This document shows positions 18,526 to 29,330 of a stretch of 64,000 nucleotides of DNA, in pieces. The first letter of the stretch is position 1; every line of letters begins with the position of its first letter. Both the position numbers and the translations under genes were made by a program. Below the pieces are notes generated by a model, which was given only the letters and a program-made list of their open reading frames with translations, was not told the DNA's origin and made no database searches. Location: positions 1 through 64,000 of the forward strand of contig CANETF010000002.1 in NCBI GenBank assembly GCA_947440575.1, written 5' to 3'. This stretch comes from Verrucomicrobiaceae bacterium (GTDB lineage Bacteria; Verrucomicrobiota; Verrucomicrobiia; Verrucomicrobiales; Verrucomicrobiaceae).

Positions 18526-19155
18526 TTACTGGGCCGACACGGGAAGGTCGTAGTCACCCCAGAATGGCGCAAACGGCGTCTTTGATTTAGGAAGCACAGA
18601 CCCGTCCTCAAACGCAAACTTGTCCGATAGCGCTTGAGTATTTGCATCGAACCACCAGGGCGACCCAGTGCTCGAACCCGACGCTACTCGCTTGCCACCT
18701 ACCAGAACTTCAACGCCATGAGCTACCACATCACCCTTACCTCCATTGTCCTTCTGCAGGATACGTTTCAAAGTCGACGGAGAAACAAATGCCAGTCCAA
18801 AACACGCCGTATCCGCCGGCACATCCTTGTAACTCATCGTTCCGCTCAACACGACGTTCTTCCCGTCCTCGCTCTTCTGATTCAGGCCGATGAAGTACTT
18901 CACATCCATGGCACTCAAACTCCCAGAGCGCCCTCCGGCATCACGAGCCAGCTTGATGTCAAACGCCACTTCGATTTCCAGCCAGTTCTTCGGCTTCCAC
19001 TTCTTGTCCACAATGTTCAACGCCTGCACCTGGGGCGTTTGCTGCTGCTCAACTTTGACCCCTTTGACTTCCACTTTGACTTGGGTGGCATCTTGCGCAC
19101 CAACCCATTGGGTCGCCAGCACCAGGATCGTTAGAGCAATTTTCTGTAGTTTCAT
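18526..19155 (-). CDS. Exported protein, Amuc_1102-like
   Basis: The start at 19155 gives a 209-residue protein with a clear signal peptide (MKLQKIALTILVLATQWVGA, cut before QDA). The longer frame upstream adds 61 residues with no signal-like character and is unlikely to be translated. The mature part is predicted to be beta-rich, with KPKNWLEIEVAFDIK, VKYFIGLNQKSEDGKNVVL and SPSTLKRILQ; these resemble Amuc_1102 as I recall it. First gene of the operon. Function unknown; a pilus-associated or surface role is inferred from context. A 109-base gap to the next gene is the largest in the operon. Confidence 0.75.
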   Translation of the reverse strand: MKLQKIALTILVLATQWVGAQDATQVKVEVKGVKVEQQQTPQVQALNIVDKKWKPKNWLEIEVAFDIKLARDAGGRSGSLSAMDVKYFIGLNQKSEDGKNVVLSGTMSYKDVPADTACFGLAFVSPSTLKRILQKDNGGKGDVVAHGVEVLVGGKRVASGSSTGSPWWFDANTQALSDKFAFEDGSVLPKSKTPFAPFWGDYDLPVSAQ

Positions 19156-19561
19156 GATCACAAAAATAAGAGCGTGGAGGTTGTATCGGATTTCGGGCGA
19201 ATTTTCGTCGCCAGCACTGAGTTTTAACAGGTAAGACGACGAATCATCAAGAAGCGATTGCAGGAAAGTCGCAAAAAGAAGCGTTGAGGAGTCCAATTTC
19301 ATCCCCCAGACCGCAATTTGCCCCCTGCCAACCCACACTCAACCTCCCCACCCGAGCCGAACGCGCTGTGGGTAGGTTGCTCCAAATGGCTAACCTTTGA
19401 TTTGAGATTCTAGAAAAATTCGGCATTTCCCAAGCCACCTTGAGGTGAAATCAAAGAACCCGCAAGCGAAAGCCGGCCCATGCTCCCATTTCCTATGCAT
19501 CTCTTGACCAGAATGGAGTCTCGCTTGTCTTTCATTCGAACCATGTCTCTTTAAAACCTCC
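19156..19561. other. Divergent intergenic region between the pilus operon and a lipoprotein gene
   Basis: About 400 bases that should hold promoters in both directions. I found no near-consensus promoter. The last 20 bases contain a tandem duplication: CCATGTCTCTTT occurs at 19541-19552 and again at 19560-19571, where the second copy carries the start codon of the downstream gene and the first encodes only ATG TCT CTT TAA. Confidence 0.6.
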
Positions 19562-20608
19562 ATGTCTCTTTTTCGCTGTCGCCTGCGGTACCCCTTTCTT
19601 GCCCTGCTGGTCACATGGTGTGTTGCCGGCTGCCAACCAGACGAATCCAGCTCGGCACCGCTTTCCCTAGAGCAAGCAAGGGAACAGACTCGGCGCGTGG
19701 TCTGTCTCTTTTCAGACGCCAGAATGCCTTTCCAACGAGCCCAAGCCCAATTCTTGAACCTGCTCGACGCTCAAGACGCCGATCACGAACTAGTTATGGA
19801 AGACGCCCGGGGAAGTTCCAGCAGACAACTCAACCAGATCGAAGCGCTCCTAGCCACACCTCCAGCCATTCTTTTGCTTCAACCAACCGATCTTCCATCG
19901 CTCAGCCTTTCCCTGACCGCTCTGAAGAATGTCGGGACCCGCATCATCGTCGTCGACCCGCCATCCCCAGTGAAACCTTCGTCTGAGATCGAAGCCGTCT
20001 TTGCCTGCGACCCCAAAGAAATCGGACGCGCCGCCGCAAAAATCGCGCTGAATGCCCTCTCCAAGCGGGCTGGCGATCGTGGCGACTCCATCCCAAAGGG
20101 TAGAATTCTACAAATTCGAGGAGCCGATGATTCGGCTTGGTCTTCTGCCGTCCATGCCGGATTTGCAGAATGCCTGACGCCAACCACTTCGGTCATTCTG
20201 GTCCACGATACCCCCGCAGACTGGACATCCGCCAACGTCCAACCTCGATACGCAGAGGCGCTTCGCCTCCAAAAATCCATCGATGTGGTCTTCGCCCACG
20301 ACGACTTTCTAGCCCAGGCCGCCCATCTTGCGGCAACTGCGGCCGGCACACGAGATGACACCCTAATCATCGGCATCAACGGGTTTGCGGGCACTGAAGG
20401 CGGTTTGGAAATGATGCGGCGCAATGAGATTGACGCCACCATCCAACGTCCCTTCCTCGTCGACGCAGCCTGGCTGCACCTTCGGCAACCACCAACTTCC
20501 AACCCCACCACCGAAGCCCAAGTCAAACCACGCGCCATCGTCCCATCCGATTTGGATCAATCCGCAGTTCTTGACTCGAACCAATCGAAAAGTTTCCCAG
20601 ACGAGTAG
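19562..20608 (+). CDS. Periplasmic sugar-binding lipoprotein (RbsB/LacI-type)
   Basis: A 348-residue lipoprotein with a hydrophobic signal and lipobox VAGC (Cys at about residue 23). The rest has the two-lobe fold of type I periplasmic binding proteins: AILLLQPTDLPSLS, TRIIVVDPPSP, an AFACDPKEIGRAAAKIAL-like segment, GRILQIRGADDSAWSSAVHAGF, and IDVVFAHDDFLAQAAHLAATAA followed by IIGINGFAGTEGGLEMM. In ABC systems such proteins carry sugars to a permease, but no permease is adjacent; it may serve a remote transporter or act as a sensor. The C-terminus (after about 310) is unlike the family and looks disordered. Confidence 0.82.
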   Translation: MSLFRCRLRYPFLALLVTWCVAGCQPDESSSAPLSLEQAREQTRRVVCLFSDARMPFQRAQAQFLNLLDAQDADHELVMEDARGSSSRQLNQIEALLATPPAILLLQPTDLPSLSLSLTALKNVGTRIIVVDPPSPVKPSSEIEAVFACDPKEIGRAAAKIALNALSKRAGDRGDSIPKGRILQIRGADDSAWSSAVHAGFAECLTPTTSVILVHDTPADWTSANVQPRYAEALRLQKSIDVVFAHDDFLAQAAHLAATAAGTRDDTLIIGINGFAGTEGGLEMMRRNEIDATIQRPFLVDAAWLHLRQPPTSNPTTEAQVKPRAIVPSDLDQSAVLDSNQSKSFPDE

Positions 20609-20772
20609 CACCTTGTCCAAATCAGTCGCGAAACCAGCGCGCTCCCCCCCCTGATTCCAATTGGTCTCACTCGGAGAGGCCTCGCCTCGTCCAACTCGAA
20701 CCCAATGACAAGATTCTGACACATTCATGACTTTATTGTTACAAAAGCGCGACTCAGATTCTCAATTCTGAA

Positions 20773-20801
20773 TTGATTGATACCTTCGCTAGGTTTATTA
20801 T
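20773..20801 (+). promoter_or_regulatory. Sigma-70-like promoter
   Basis: TTGATT (20773-20778), a 17-base spacer and TATTAT (20796-20801) lie 26 bases before the ATG at 20827. Since TTG at 20773 is part of this -35 box, the longer reading frame starting there is unlikely. Confidence 0.6.
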
Positions 20802-20826
20802 AGCCATAACTTCCACATTTTTGGTT

Positions 20827-21438
20827 ATGCGCCTTCCCTCTCACCTCCCAAACATTCTCTCGATCGCGGGTGTGGTGGTTTGCTCATTCACCCTCGCCTC
20901 CCCTTGGGCGGCCGCCCAATCCTTCGCTACACCCCTGACTCGCAATTCGGTTTATCAAGGACGCCCGATTCCAAATCAGTTGAAACCGCAGTCCGTTCCC
21001 ATCCAACGCCCATCCCAACTGCCCCCTTACGCTCTTCGTTTCGACGGTCGCTACGCAGAAGTTCCCATCACCTTTCCCCGCCCCATCCTTCACGCGGTTT
21101 ATGCCGCCAACACCCTCCAGGGCAAGCCCTACAGAATGGGTGGCGGTCACTCTCGCCTCTACGATTCGGCCTACGACTGCTCAGGCTCAATCTCATACAT
21201 TCTCTTCCACTCCGGCCTTTTGCGCTCCCCCCTGAGTTCAAAGGAATTCGCCAACTATGGCCAGCCCGGACCTGGCCGTTTCATCACGATCTATGTCAAA
21301 CCCGGCGACCACGTCTTCCTGACCATCTGCGGCCTCCGTCTCGACACAACAGGAGGCAGAGAAGGCGAAGGACCTCGCTGGAGACCCAAACCGCGTTCCA
21401 CCGCCGGCTTCATTGCCCGACATCCCCCTGGACTGTAA
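20827..21438 (+). CDS. NlpC/P60-like exported protein
   Basis: A 203-residue protein with a signal peptide (LSIAGVVVCSFTLASPWAAA, cut before QSF). The C-terminal half has the NlpC/P60 cysteine-peptidase outline: GKPYRMGGGHSRLYDSAYDCSGSISYIL supplies the catalytic-type Cys in a DCSG motif, and YVKPGDHVFLTICGLRLDT supplies the His-bearing strand (DHVFL). A third polar residue is not obvious. In this family such enzymes cut peptidoglycan peptide bonds. The DCSG-to-His spacing fits the family but the domain is divergent, so activity is uncertain. It stands alone between divergent neighbours with its own promoter. Confidence 0.72.
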   Translation: MRLPSHLPNILSIAGVVVCSFTLASPWAAAQSFATPLTRNSVYQGRPIPNQLKPQSVPIQRPSQLPPYALRFDGRYAEVPITFPRPILHAVYAANTLQGKPYRMGGGHSRLYDSAYDCSGSISYILFHSGLLRSPLSSKEFANYGQPGPGRFITIYVKPGDHVFLTICGLRLDTTGGREGEGPRWRPKPRSTAGFIARHPPGL

Positions 21439-21696
21439 TCCCCCATCCCCAAAGTCCCCTTCCAAAGGCACCTTTCAAACCATGAAAAAGATCTCCCCCT
21501 CATCTTCCTCTATCAAATTGGAAACCATCGCCTTTCCTGGGTTAATCAAAAGCCGACTGCCTGCATTTGGAACAGGTTACCGACAGTTCGCCTCTGGAAG
21601 CATCAGTCCCAATCCGACCCAATGGCCCGCTCACAGCCTCCCGGTTCGCAAACCGCTCCACTCACCCCATCCGTAAACCGACAGCTCCGTCAAAAA

Positions 21697-22914
21697 TCAA
21701 AGAACAATCGCCGCCTGCCGCAACCGCTCCCTCAATTCAGGTGCCTTCGCTAGAAGCCCCCTAACGGCAGGCCACATCCCGGGAACTTCAACCGCCCCGG
21801 TCGCTTGATGCCCCAGCACCAACCTCTCAAGCGCCTCCGAAAACGCTGTCACCGCCGCTTGCTCTTCCGCGCGATCATAAACCAGCCCGTTGATCAAACT
21901 CACGTGCTCGTATCGACGCAACCACTCCTGCGCCCGCTCTTGATAACGCGGCAGCACCACTCTCATCAGCGCCTCGCCACCTCGGGAATCCGCCTGCTTG
22001 AGCACCTGATAGACCATGCAACGCGCCACTTCCATCGCAGCTGAGATCAGCCCCTCCTCACGCTCGCCCGGTTCCATCCTCCGATGCCGATGCTCAAAGT
22101 GAAACCCCATGTCCACCTGACACATCCGCTCAACAGGCAAAATCCGATGGGCCTCCGCTAAAATGGCGATCTCCAGTCCCCACCCTGACGGTATTTCAAA
22201 AAATCCCAACGTTCTCATATCCCCACCAAACTCCCCCGACAGCGGATATCGAAACGATTGCAGGTGCTCGATCAAAGGCTGCAACCCAAGCACATCCGCG
22301 AACGCCTGAATCAACGGAAAACACAACAACCGAGTCACCCGCCCGTAAAGCCGGTCCGACACCCGGCTGTAATATCCCTTCGCGAATCGATACCCCATCT
22401 GTGGATGCAGCAGCGGCAGACATAACTTCCACAGCAGCCCCCTCGTGTAGTTCAGGATGTCCGTATCATGGCTGACCACCAATCCATCATGCCCACTCGC
22501 CTCCAACCACGCCAGTCCCATCCAAATGTTAGACCCCTTTCCCTCCATGTAAGCAGGGCACCCCAACGCCTCCATCTCTCGCCAAATATCCAGCAACTCT
22601 GGTCCATCATTCCACAACAAACAGGCAGGCTTACCCCGCAAATGTCGCTTCAGAAATTCAATCGCTACCTCGCACTCCGCACCCCTCATTTGATTCATCG
22701 TAACGACCACCTGCCCCACATACCCCACCTGCGACACCTCTTCCAGAATCTGCGGGAACGCCGGCCGCTCACATTCGATAAAAAGCGCAGGCAAAAGCAG
22801 CGCCACTGGCTTCTCCTTCGCCCAGTTCACCAAATTCACATCCGCCACACCGTCCTGAGCCGAAGCCAAGTGGTGCAAAGTCGGTAACTTGGGGTGTTGA
22901 TGAAAATCTGCCAT
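21697..22914 (-). CDS. Glucosyl-3-phosphoglycerate synthase-like glycosyltransferase (GpgS/GT81 type)
   Basis: A 405-residue GT-A fold enzyme. Key blocks: ALFIECERPAFPQIL, VVTMNQM, a KGSNIWMGLAWLEASGHDGLVVSHDTDI stretch in two parts containing the donor and metal site (HDTD at about residue 158), RFAKGYYSRVSDRLYGRVTR, and YPLSGEFGGDMR with IPSGWGLEIAILAEA. The FxKGxYxR, YPLxGEFxG and GWGxEI elements are those of glucosyl-3-phosphoglycerate and mannosyl-3-phosphoglycerate synthases, which make glucosylglycerate-type compatible solutes from 3-phosphoglycerate. The partner phosphatase is not next door. The exact donor sugar is uncertain. Confidence 0.8.
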   Translation of the reverse strand: MADFHQHPKLPTLHHLASAQDGVADVNLVNWAKEKPVALLLPALFIECERPAFPQILEEVSQVGYVGQVVVTMNQMRGAECEVAIEFLKRHLRGKPACLLWNDGPELLDIWREMEALGCPAYMEGKGSNIWMGLAWLEASGHDGLVVSHDTDILNYTRGLLWKLCLPLLHPQMGYRFAKGYYSRVSDRLYGRVTRLLCFPLIQAFADVLGLQPLIEHLQSFRYPLSGEFGGDMRTLGFFEIPSGWGLEIAILAEAHRILPVERMCQVDMGFHFEHRHRRMEPGEREEGLISAAMEVARCMVYQVLKQADSRGGEALMRVVLPRYQERAQEWLRRYEHVSLINGLVYDRAEEQAAVTAFSEALERLVLGHQATGAVEVPGMWPAVRGLLAKAPELRERLRQAAIVL

Positions 22915-22991
22915 GAATTCAATTCCAACTCACCACAGTTCCACCTCTCTTGGCAAGCATTGACATTTCATTCCCCAATCGACGCCAACTC

Positions 22992-23852
22992 TCACAATCC
23001 CGCACTCACCCTGGCCTGTTCTTCCGGCTCCAATTTTTCAATCGCCCCCGCTGCGGCTCGATCCTCTTCCGGCTCCTCCAATTCAATCTCAATCTGCTGC
23101 CTCATCCGCCTCGAAACCCAGGGCCTCACCAAACCATAAAGCAGGTAACTCACAAAAAACACCGCCGGTGTCCACTGCCAGTTGTTCACCGAAAACCACA
23201 CCACCAAAATCGTCACAATCACCGCCGGAAGCGACCGCCGTGTCCGCCAGTTCACTGACTTAAAACTCGGGTATTCAATGTCGCTCACCATCAAAAACGA
23301 CAGCATCACCATCAGCACCGCCAATCCATACTTCCACGGCCCCAATTCCTTGTTCCCCTCCTCCATCCACAACAACAAAAGGGTAATCGACGAAATCACC
23401 CCCGCCGCCGCCGGAATCGGACATCCCCGGAAACTCTTCGAACTGCTATGCTCATCCATCGCCGCCAAGCAATTGAACCTCGCCAGGCGCACCGCCCCAC
23501 AAACCAGGTAGGCCGCCGCAATCAAAGACCCGACTCCAGCAGGCTTCGTGATCCCCGAAAGCACGATGTCATGCACCAACAAAGCCGGGGCAATCCCAAA
23601 TGAAACAATGTCTGCCAGTGAGTCCAACTCCCGCCCAAACGGACTCTCCTGCCCGCCCAATCGGGCCAATCGTCCATCCAAAACATCAAACAAACACGCC
23701 GCCAAGATCGCCAGAATGGCGTAGTGATAGTGAATCGTCACCTCCCCCGCTCGGCCTTGAAAAATCTGCAATATCGCCACAAAGCCAGCCAAAATATTGC
23801 CTGCCGTCATCATTGTCGGCAGCAGGTAAATGCGGGGTTCTCGAAAAGCCAT
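22992..23852 (-). CDS. pssA: CDP-diacylglycerol-serine O-phosphatidyltransferase
   Basis: Makes phosphatidylserine from CDP-diacylglycerol and serine at the inner membrane. The full CDP-alcohol phosphatidyltransferase signature is present: DGRLARLGGQESPFGRELDSLADI in the form D-G-x2-A-R-x8-G-x3-D-x3-D, in the first third of the protein. Several hydrophobic segments follow. I take the ATG at 23852 (MAFREPRIYLLPTMMTAGN) because the first membrane segment begins directly after it. A charged C-terminal tail (IEIELEEPEEDRAAA) ends the protein. The 286-residue length fits the pssA branch rather than pgsA. Confidence 0.88.
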   Translation of the reverse strand: MAFREPRIYLLPTMMTAGNILAGFVAILQIFQGRAGEVTIHYHYAILAILAACLFDVLDGRLARLGGQESPFGRELDSLADIVSFGIAPALLVHDIVLSGITKPAGVGSLIAAAYLVCGAVRLARFNCLAAMDEHSSSKSFRGCPIPAAAGVISSITLLLLWMEEGNKELGPWKYGLAVLMVMLSFLMVSDIEYPSFKSVNWRTRRSLPAVIVTILVVWFSVNNWQWTPAVFFVSYLLYGLVRPWVSRRMRQQIEIELEEPEEDRAAAGAIEKLEPEEQARVSAGL

Positions 23853-23996
23853 GGACGACCAGTATAAGTGCCTTCTTGGAAAACGGAAGTCCGGAAATCC
23901 ATTCTCTCTCGATCCGACTTTCCCCTTTCCACCGCCCTCGAACCCGCCATCTTGCCGCACCTACTCCTTTTGCTTCTCCAGACAAACTCCCCTCAC

Positions 23997-26117
23997 ATGA
24001 CGCATCCGTTCCTCACCTCCGACTTCCATATCCGCTGGTCCACACTCAAAGCTGATGCCATCCATTCCGATATTTCCTCTGCTCTCGAACAAGCCACCGC
24101 CGCGATCGACTCGTTTCTGACCCAAGACCGCGGCCGCATGACCTTCGAAAGCGTTGTTCTCGATCTCGACGAAACCACTCGCCCCCTCAACGAAGCCTGG
24201 GGCCTGGTCAACCACCTCGATGCCCTCTGCAATAACCCGGCCCTGCGCGAGGCCCAGAACGCCATGCTCCCAGCCGTCTCTGCCTTCTTCGCCAAAATCC
24301 CCCTCAACCCCCACATCTGGGACCTCCTTCTCACCTACAGCAAAACAGACGAAGCCAAAGCCCTCACCGGTATCCGCCGCCGCGCCCTCGACGAAACCAT
24401 GGAAAGCTTCCGCCAACACGGCGCGGAACTCCATCCCGACAAAAAGTCTCGCCTCGAACAAATCGAATCCGAACTCTCAAAAATCACCCAAAAATACTCC
24501 GAGAACGTCCTCGATTCCACCAACGCCTGGGATCTGATCATCGACGACCCCTCCCGCCTCAAAGGCCTCCCCCAAAGCGCAATCGACGCCGCCCGCCAGG
24601 AGGCAGAAGCCAAAAACCTCGGCACACCAGAAGCCCCCCATTTCCGCTTCACCCTCAAAGCCCCCTCTCTCATCCCCGTTCTCGAATACCTCGAAGACGA
24701 AGACATCCGCCAGCAAGTCTGGCAGGCCTCCACACGCATCGGCAACAGCGAAACCCACGACAACACCCCTCTCGTTTGGCAGATCCTTGCTCTTCGACAC
24801 GAAAAAGCCCACCTCCTCGGCCAGGAGCACTTCGCTGATCAAGTTCTCCAACAGCGCATGGCGCGCACCGGACGCGCAGCCCTCAAATTCATCGACGATC
24901 TCCACGAACGCATCCGCCCCGCCTTCGAAAAAGAAACCATCCAACTCCAGGAATTCCGCGCCGATGCCCAACACCGCGCTCCCGACCTCTTCGAACCTTG
25001 GCAGGTTGCCTTCTGGGCCGAAAAACAACGCCGCGCCGAATACGACTTCGATCCCGAAGAACTCCGTCCCTGGTTCCCCCTTGATCAAGTCCTCGCTGGC
25101 ATGTTCCACCTCGCCGAGCGCGTCTTCAATCTTTCCATCACCCCCCGTGATACCGTCCTGATCTCCCCCGAGACCGACCCCCTTCCCTCTGTCAGCACTC
25201 GCCCAAATGACGAAGGCCCCGTCGAGGTCTGGCACCCCTCCGTCAAATTCTACGAAGTCCGCAACGAAAAAGGCACCCACATCGGCTCCTTCTACGCCGA
25301 CTGGCACCCGCGCGACTCCAAACGCGGCGGTGCCTGGATGAATTACCTCAAAATGGGCCTTCCACCGGCCAATGGCGAGGATCGCCGCCTCCACCTCGGC
25401 CTCATCTGCGGCAACATGACTCCGCCGCTCGATGGCAAACCCGCCCTCCTCACCCATGATGAAGTCTGCACCGTGTTTCATGAATTCGGCCACCTGCTCC
25501 ATCAACTCTGCGGCAACGTCGAAATCCCATCGCTCAACGGCGTCAGCGTCTATTGGGACTTCGTCGAACTTCCCTCCCAAATCATGGAGAACTTCTGCTG
25601 GGAACGCGAAAGCCTGGACCTCTTCGCTCGCCACTTCGAATCCGGCGATCCGGTTCCAAGTCGTCTGTTCAAAAAACTCATCGCCGCCCGGAACTTCCGC
25701 TCCGCCAGCGCCATGATGCGCCAACTCGCCTTCGGCAAACTCGACCTCGAACTCCACATGAATCCCCCTTCCGAGGCCAGCCAAGATCTCGACGCCCTGT
25801 CCCGCCGCCTTCTCACTGGCTACCTCATGCCCTTGAAAACCGAGCCACCAACCCTCCTCCGCCGTTTCGGTCACCTCTTCAGCAATCCCGTCGGTTACGC
25901 CGCCGGTTACTACAGCTACAAATGGGCCGAAGTGCTGGATGCCGACGCCTTCACTCGCTTCCAAAAAGAAGGCATTCTCAACCCCCAAGTCGGCCGTGAC
26001 TTCCGGGACAAAATTCTCTCCCGAGGCAATTCCGAAGACCCCGCCCAATTGTTCCGCGACTTCATGGGCAGAGATCCCGAACCCCTCGCTCTTTTGATTC
26101 GCAGCGGCCTCGCTTAG
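23997..26117 (+). CDS. M3-family oligopeptidase (oligopeptidase A/PrlC-like)
   Basis: A 706-residue zinc peptidase that degrades short peptides in the cytoplasm. The zinc site is HEFGH (in VCTVFHEFGHLLHQL, near residue 500), with the downstream Glu-bearing segment in WDFVELPSQIMENF. Other family blocks are MGLPPANGEDRRLHLGLICG and NPVGYAAGYYSYKWAEVLDADAF at the C-terminal end. The ATG at 23997 (MTHPFLTSDFHIRW) begins the folded region; an upstream extension lacks homologous character and would overlap the pssA promoter region. Length is typical for the family. Confidence 0.93.
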   Translation: MTHPFLTSDFHIRWSTLKADAIHSDISSALEQATAAIDSFLTQDRGRMTFESVVLDLDETTRPLNEAWGLVNHLDALCNNPALREAQNAMLPAVSAFFAKIPLNPHIWDLLLTYSKTDEAKALTGIRRRALDETMESFRQHGAELHPDKKSRLEQIESELSKITQKYSENVLDSTNAWDLIIDDPSRLKGLPQSAIDAARQEAEAKNLGTPEAPHFRFTLKAPSLIPVLEYLEDEDIRQQVWQASTRIGNSETHDNTPLVWQILALRHEKAHLLGQEHFADQVLQQRMARTGRAALKFIDDLHERIRPAFEKETIQLQEFRADAQHRAPDLFEPWQVAFWAEKQRRAEYDFDPEELRPWFPLDQVLAGMFHLAERVFNLSITPRDTVLISPETDPLPSVSTRPNDEGPVEVWHPSVKFYEVRNEKGTHIGSFYADWHPRDSKRGGAWMNYLKMGLPPANGEDRRLHLGLICGNMTPPLDGKPALLTHDEVCTVFHEFGHLLHQLCGNVEIPSLNGVSVYWDFVELPSQIMENFCWERESLDLFARHFESGDPVPSRLFKKLIAARNFRSASAMMRQLAFGKLDLELHMNPPSEASQDLDALSRRLLTGYLMPLKTEPPTLLRRFGHLFSNPVGYAAGYYSYKWAEVLDADAFTRFQKEGILNPQVGRDFRDKILSRGNSEDPAQLFRDFMGRDPEPLALLIRSGLA

Positions 26118-26140
26118 TCCCAATTTCCTAAGCGTCCGTA

Positions 26141-26172
26141 ATGTGACAAATGTGACGAAATTGAAACGTCAC
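26141..26172 (+). promoter_or_regulatory. Inverted repeat upstream of the histone-like gene
   Basis: GTGACG (26152-26157) and CGTCAC (26167-26172) are perfect inverted repeats nine bases apart; ATGTGACAAATGTGACG also repeats the left half directly. It lies 57 bases before the histone-like ATG and 35 bases after the peptidase stop. It could be an operator; it has no T-tract and is a poor terminator. Confidence 0.4.
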
Positions 26173-26228
26173 TTGACCTTGACAGGCTTCCCAGCCCACC
26201 ATGCCGTCGAAATCAACTGACACACGCC

Positions 26229-26606
26229 ATGGAAATTCACCTCGATAAAGCCCGCAAGCTCATTGACCAGCTTGAAAAGACCCTCAACGAAACTGCCAGC
26301 CAAACCAATTCCGCCCGTGAGTTGCTGGGCCAATGGCTCACCAAAGGCGAAGCCACTCTCCGCAACAAAAGCGCTGCCGCTCTCAAACAAGTCCGCAAAC
26401 GCGCCGACCGCTTCACCGAAGCCCTGACAGAACTCGAAAAAAACATCAGCAAGTCTCTCGACAAACTGACCGTACAAGTCGCCGGCAAGCCAACCCCTGC
26501 CAAAAAAAAGCTCGCCATCAAAAAACCCGCCAAAAAGTCCACCAAAAAAGCCGCTAAACCTGCTCCCAAAACCGCGGCAAAGAAAGCGCCCACCAAAAAG
26601 AAGTAA
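26229..26606 (+). CDS. Histone H1-like DNA-binding protein
   Basis: A 125-residue basic protein in two parts. Residues 1-85 are predicted helical with heptad-like spacing (LDKARKLIDQLEKTLNETA, and AALKQVRKRADRFTEALTEL), likely a coiled coil. Residues 86-125 are a Lys/Ala/Pro tail with repeated PAKK and KKAAK motifs as in eukaryotic H1 tails and bacterial Hc1/AlgP-type proteins. It probably compacts DNA in the nucleoid. The gene has its own upstream region. No enzymatic role is suggested. Confidence 0.8.
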   Translation: MEIHLDKARKLIDQLEKTLNETASQTNSARELLGQWLTKGEATLRNKSAAALKQVRKRADRFTEALTELEKNISKSLDKLTVQVAGKPTPAKKKLAIKKPAKKSTKKAAKPAPKTAAKKAPTKKK

Positions 26607-26872
26607 CCCGCTCACACTCATCGGGAAAATTTCTCCTTCAGGCCAAGGAGAGACCGTTTGGGAAGACTGCGAACAGGGTCACTCGACTCCACCAGTCTCA
26701 GTCACTCCCCACTCCACCCCTGCGGAGTTCCGTTGAGCCTCTGTCGCCTTCCACCAATTGATTGGACTTGGAACCGGAGAACTTCGGTTTTCAGGTTGCA
26801 AGCTGCCTTTTTCAAAGGCAAAACTCCCATCGCGAACTTCAACGGACGATTCGCCACTCACCCCGGCACCTC

Positions 26873-27595
26873 ATGCAATTTGTTTTTCCTACAAACCTGG
26901 ACCTAGGCCACGAACACAGCGAAGGATTCCACCAAGACCTCCTACGCGGCCTCACCCACAAGTTAAACAATCTCCTCGCCGTCATCCAAGGCTTCAGCAG
27001 TCTGATCCTCATGACCGATGATCTCGACGCCGGCGTCGCTGAGAACATGCAGCACATCCGCGAGGCCTCAGTCGGTGTATCCGGCCTCAGCGAGCGCATC
27101 CGGGCAGCCGGCGGTTGCGCCAAAGTCTCCCTCCAATCCCTGAACCTGAACGAATACCTGGGGATGGTTGAGACAAGCCTCTCCGAACCCTTCAACAAAG
27201 CCGGCGTCTCTTTCGAAATGGACATCCAGCCTGGGCTCCCGCTTGTCCATGTTGACCCCGCTAGGCTCAAAGAAATCCTCATCGAACTCCTTCGTAACGC
27301 CGCCGAGGCCTGCCAAAAAACCGGCGGCCGCGCCATGCTCAAAGTCTGCGGCCCTGGCGTCATCACCCCGGAGTCCGAACGCCGGGTCGACATTCTCGTC
27401 AGCAATACCGGCTCTCAAATCCCCCAGGACAAACTCGCCGAAGTCTTTCGCCCCTTCCATGGCACCAAAAACAGCAACCACCTCGGCCTCGGTCTGACCA
27501 TCGCGACCATGCTCGCGCATCAACTCAAAATCCAGGTCGGCGTCGCCTCGGAAAACAACACCACCACTTTCTGGTTGAGTTGCCCCGCCGCGTAG
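26873..27595 (+). CDS. Histidine kinase-like protein with altered ATP-binding site
   Basis: The ATG at 26873 gives 240 residues without membrane or sensor domain. A HisKA-like helix pair carries LTHKLNNLLAVIQGFSSL, in which His-Lys-Leu-Asn-Asn matches the H-box of hybrid-type kinases. The HATPase domain has an N-box (LIELLRNAAEACQK) and a G2 box (HLGLGLTIATMLA), but the G1 motif reads VSNTGSQIP where active kinases have D-x-G-x-G. ATP binding may therefore be weak or lost. No response regulator is next to it; the orphan degenerate NtrC-like regulator at 6941 is a possible but unproven partner. Confidence 0.75.
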   Translation: MQFVFPTNLDLGHEHSEGFHQDLLRGLTHKLNNLLAVIQGFSSLILMTDDLDAGVAENMQHIREASVGVSGLSERIRAAGGCAKVSLQSLNLNEYLGMVETSLSEPFNKAGVSFEMDIQPGLPLVHVDPARLKEILIELLRNAAEACQKTGGRAMLKVCGPGVITPESERRVDILVSNTGSQIPQDKLAEVFRPFHGTKNSNHLGLGLTIATMLAHQLKIQVGVASENNTTTFWLSCPAA

Positions 27596-27761
27596 ACTGA
27601 CCAGCAAGATCAAAACAGCCCGCCACTTCCTAGTCGTTCGTGGATTCATCGTTGTGATGAATTCCCCTCATTATCTCTGTCGCTGCTGTCCTTGCTTCGT
27701 AGGGCAATGACAGTATTCTGAGCGCGCCCCTCAGTTCAAAATCCCCAAATAAAAAACGCTC

Positions 27762-29294
<1,533 letters not shown>

Positions 29295-29330
29295 TTGCTC
29301 ATTCCGCCTTTTTGATTCATATTCGCCAGC

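Noticed and set aside
24477-26123. Long minus-strand open frame opposite the M3 peptidase gene
   Set aside because: It is the antisense shadow of a GC-rich gene whose plus-strand product has a full HExxH peptidase signature; the minus-strand protein is Gly/Glu/Phe-rich without domains.
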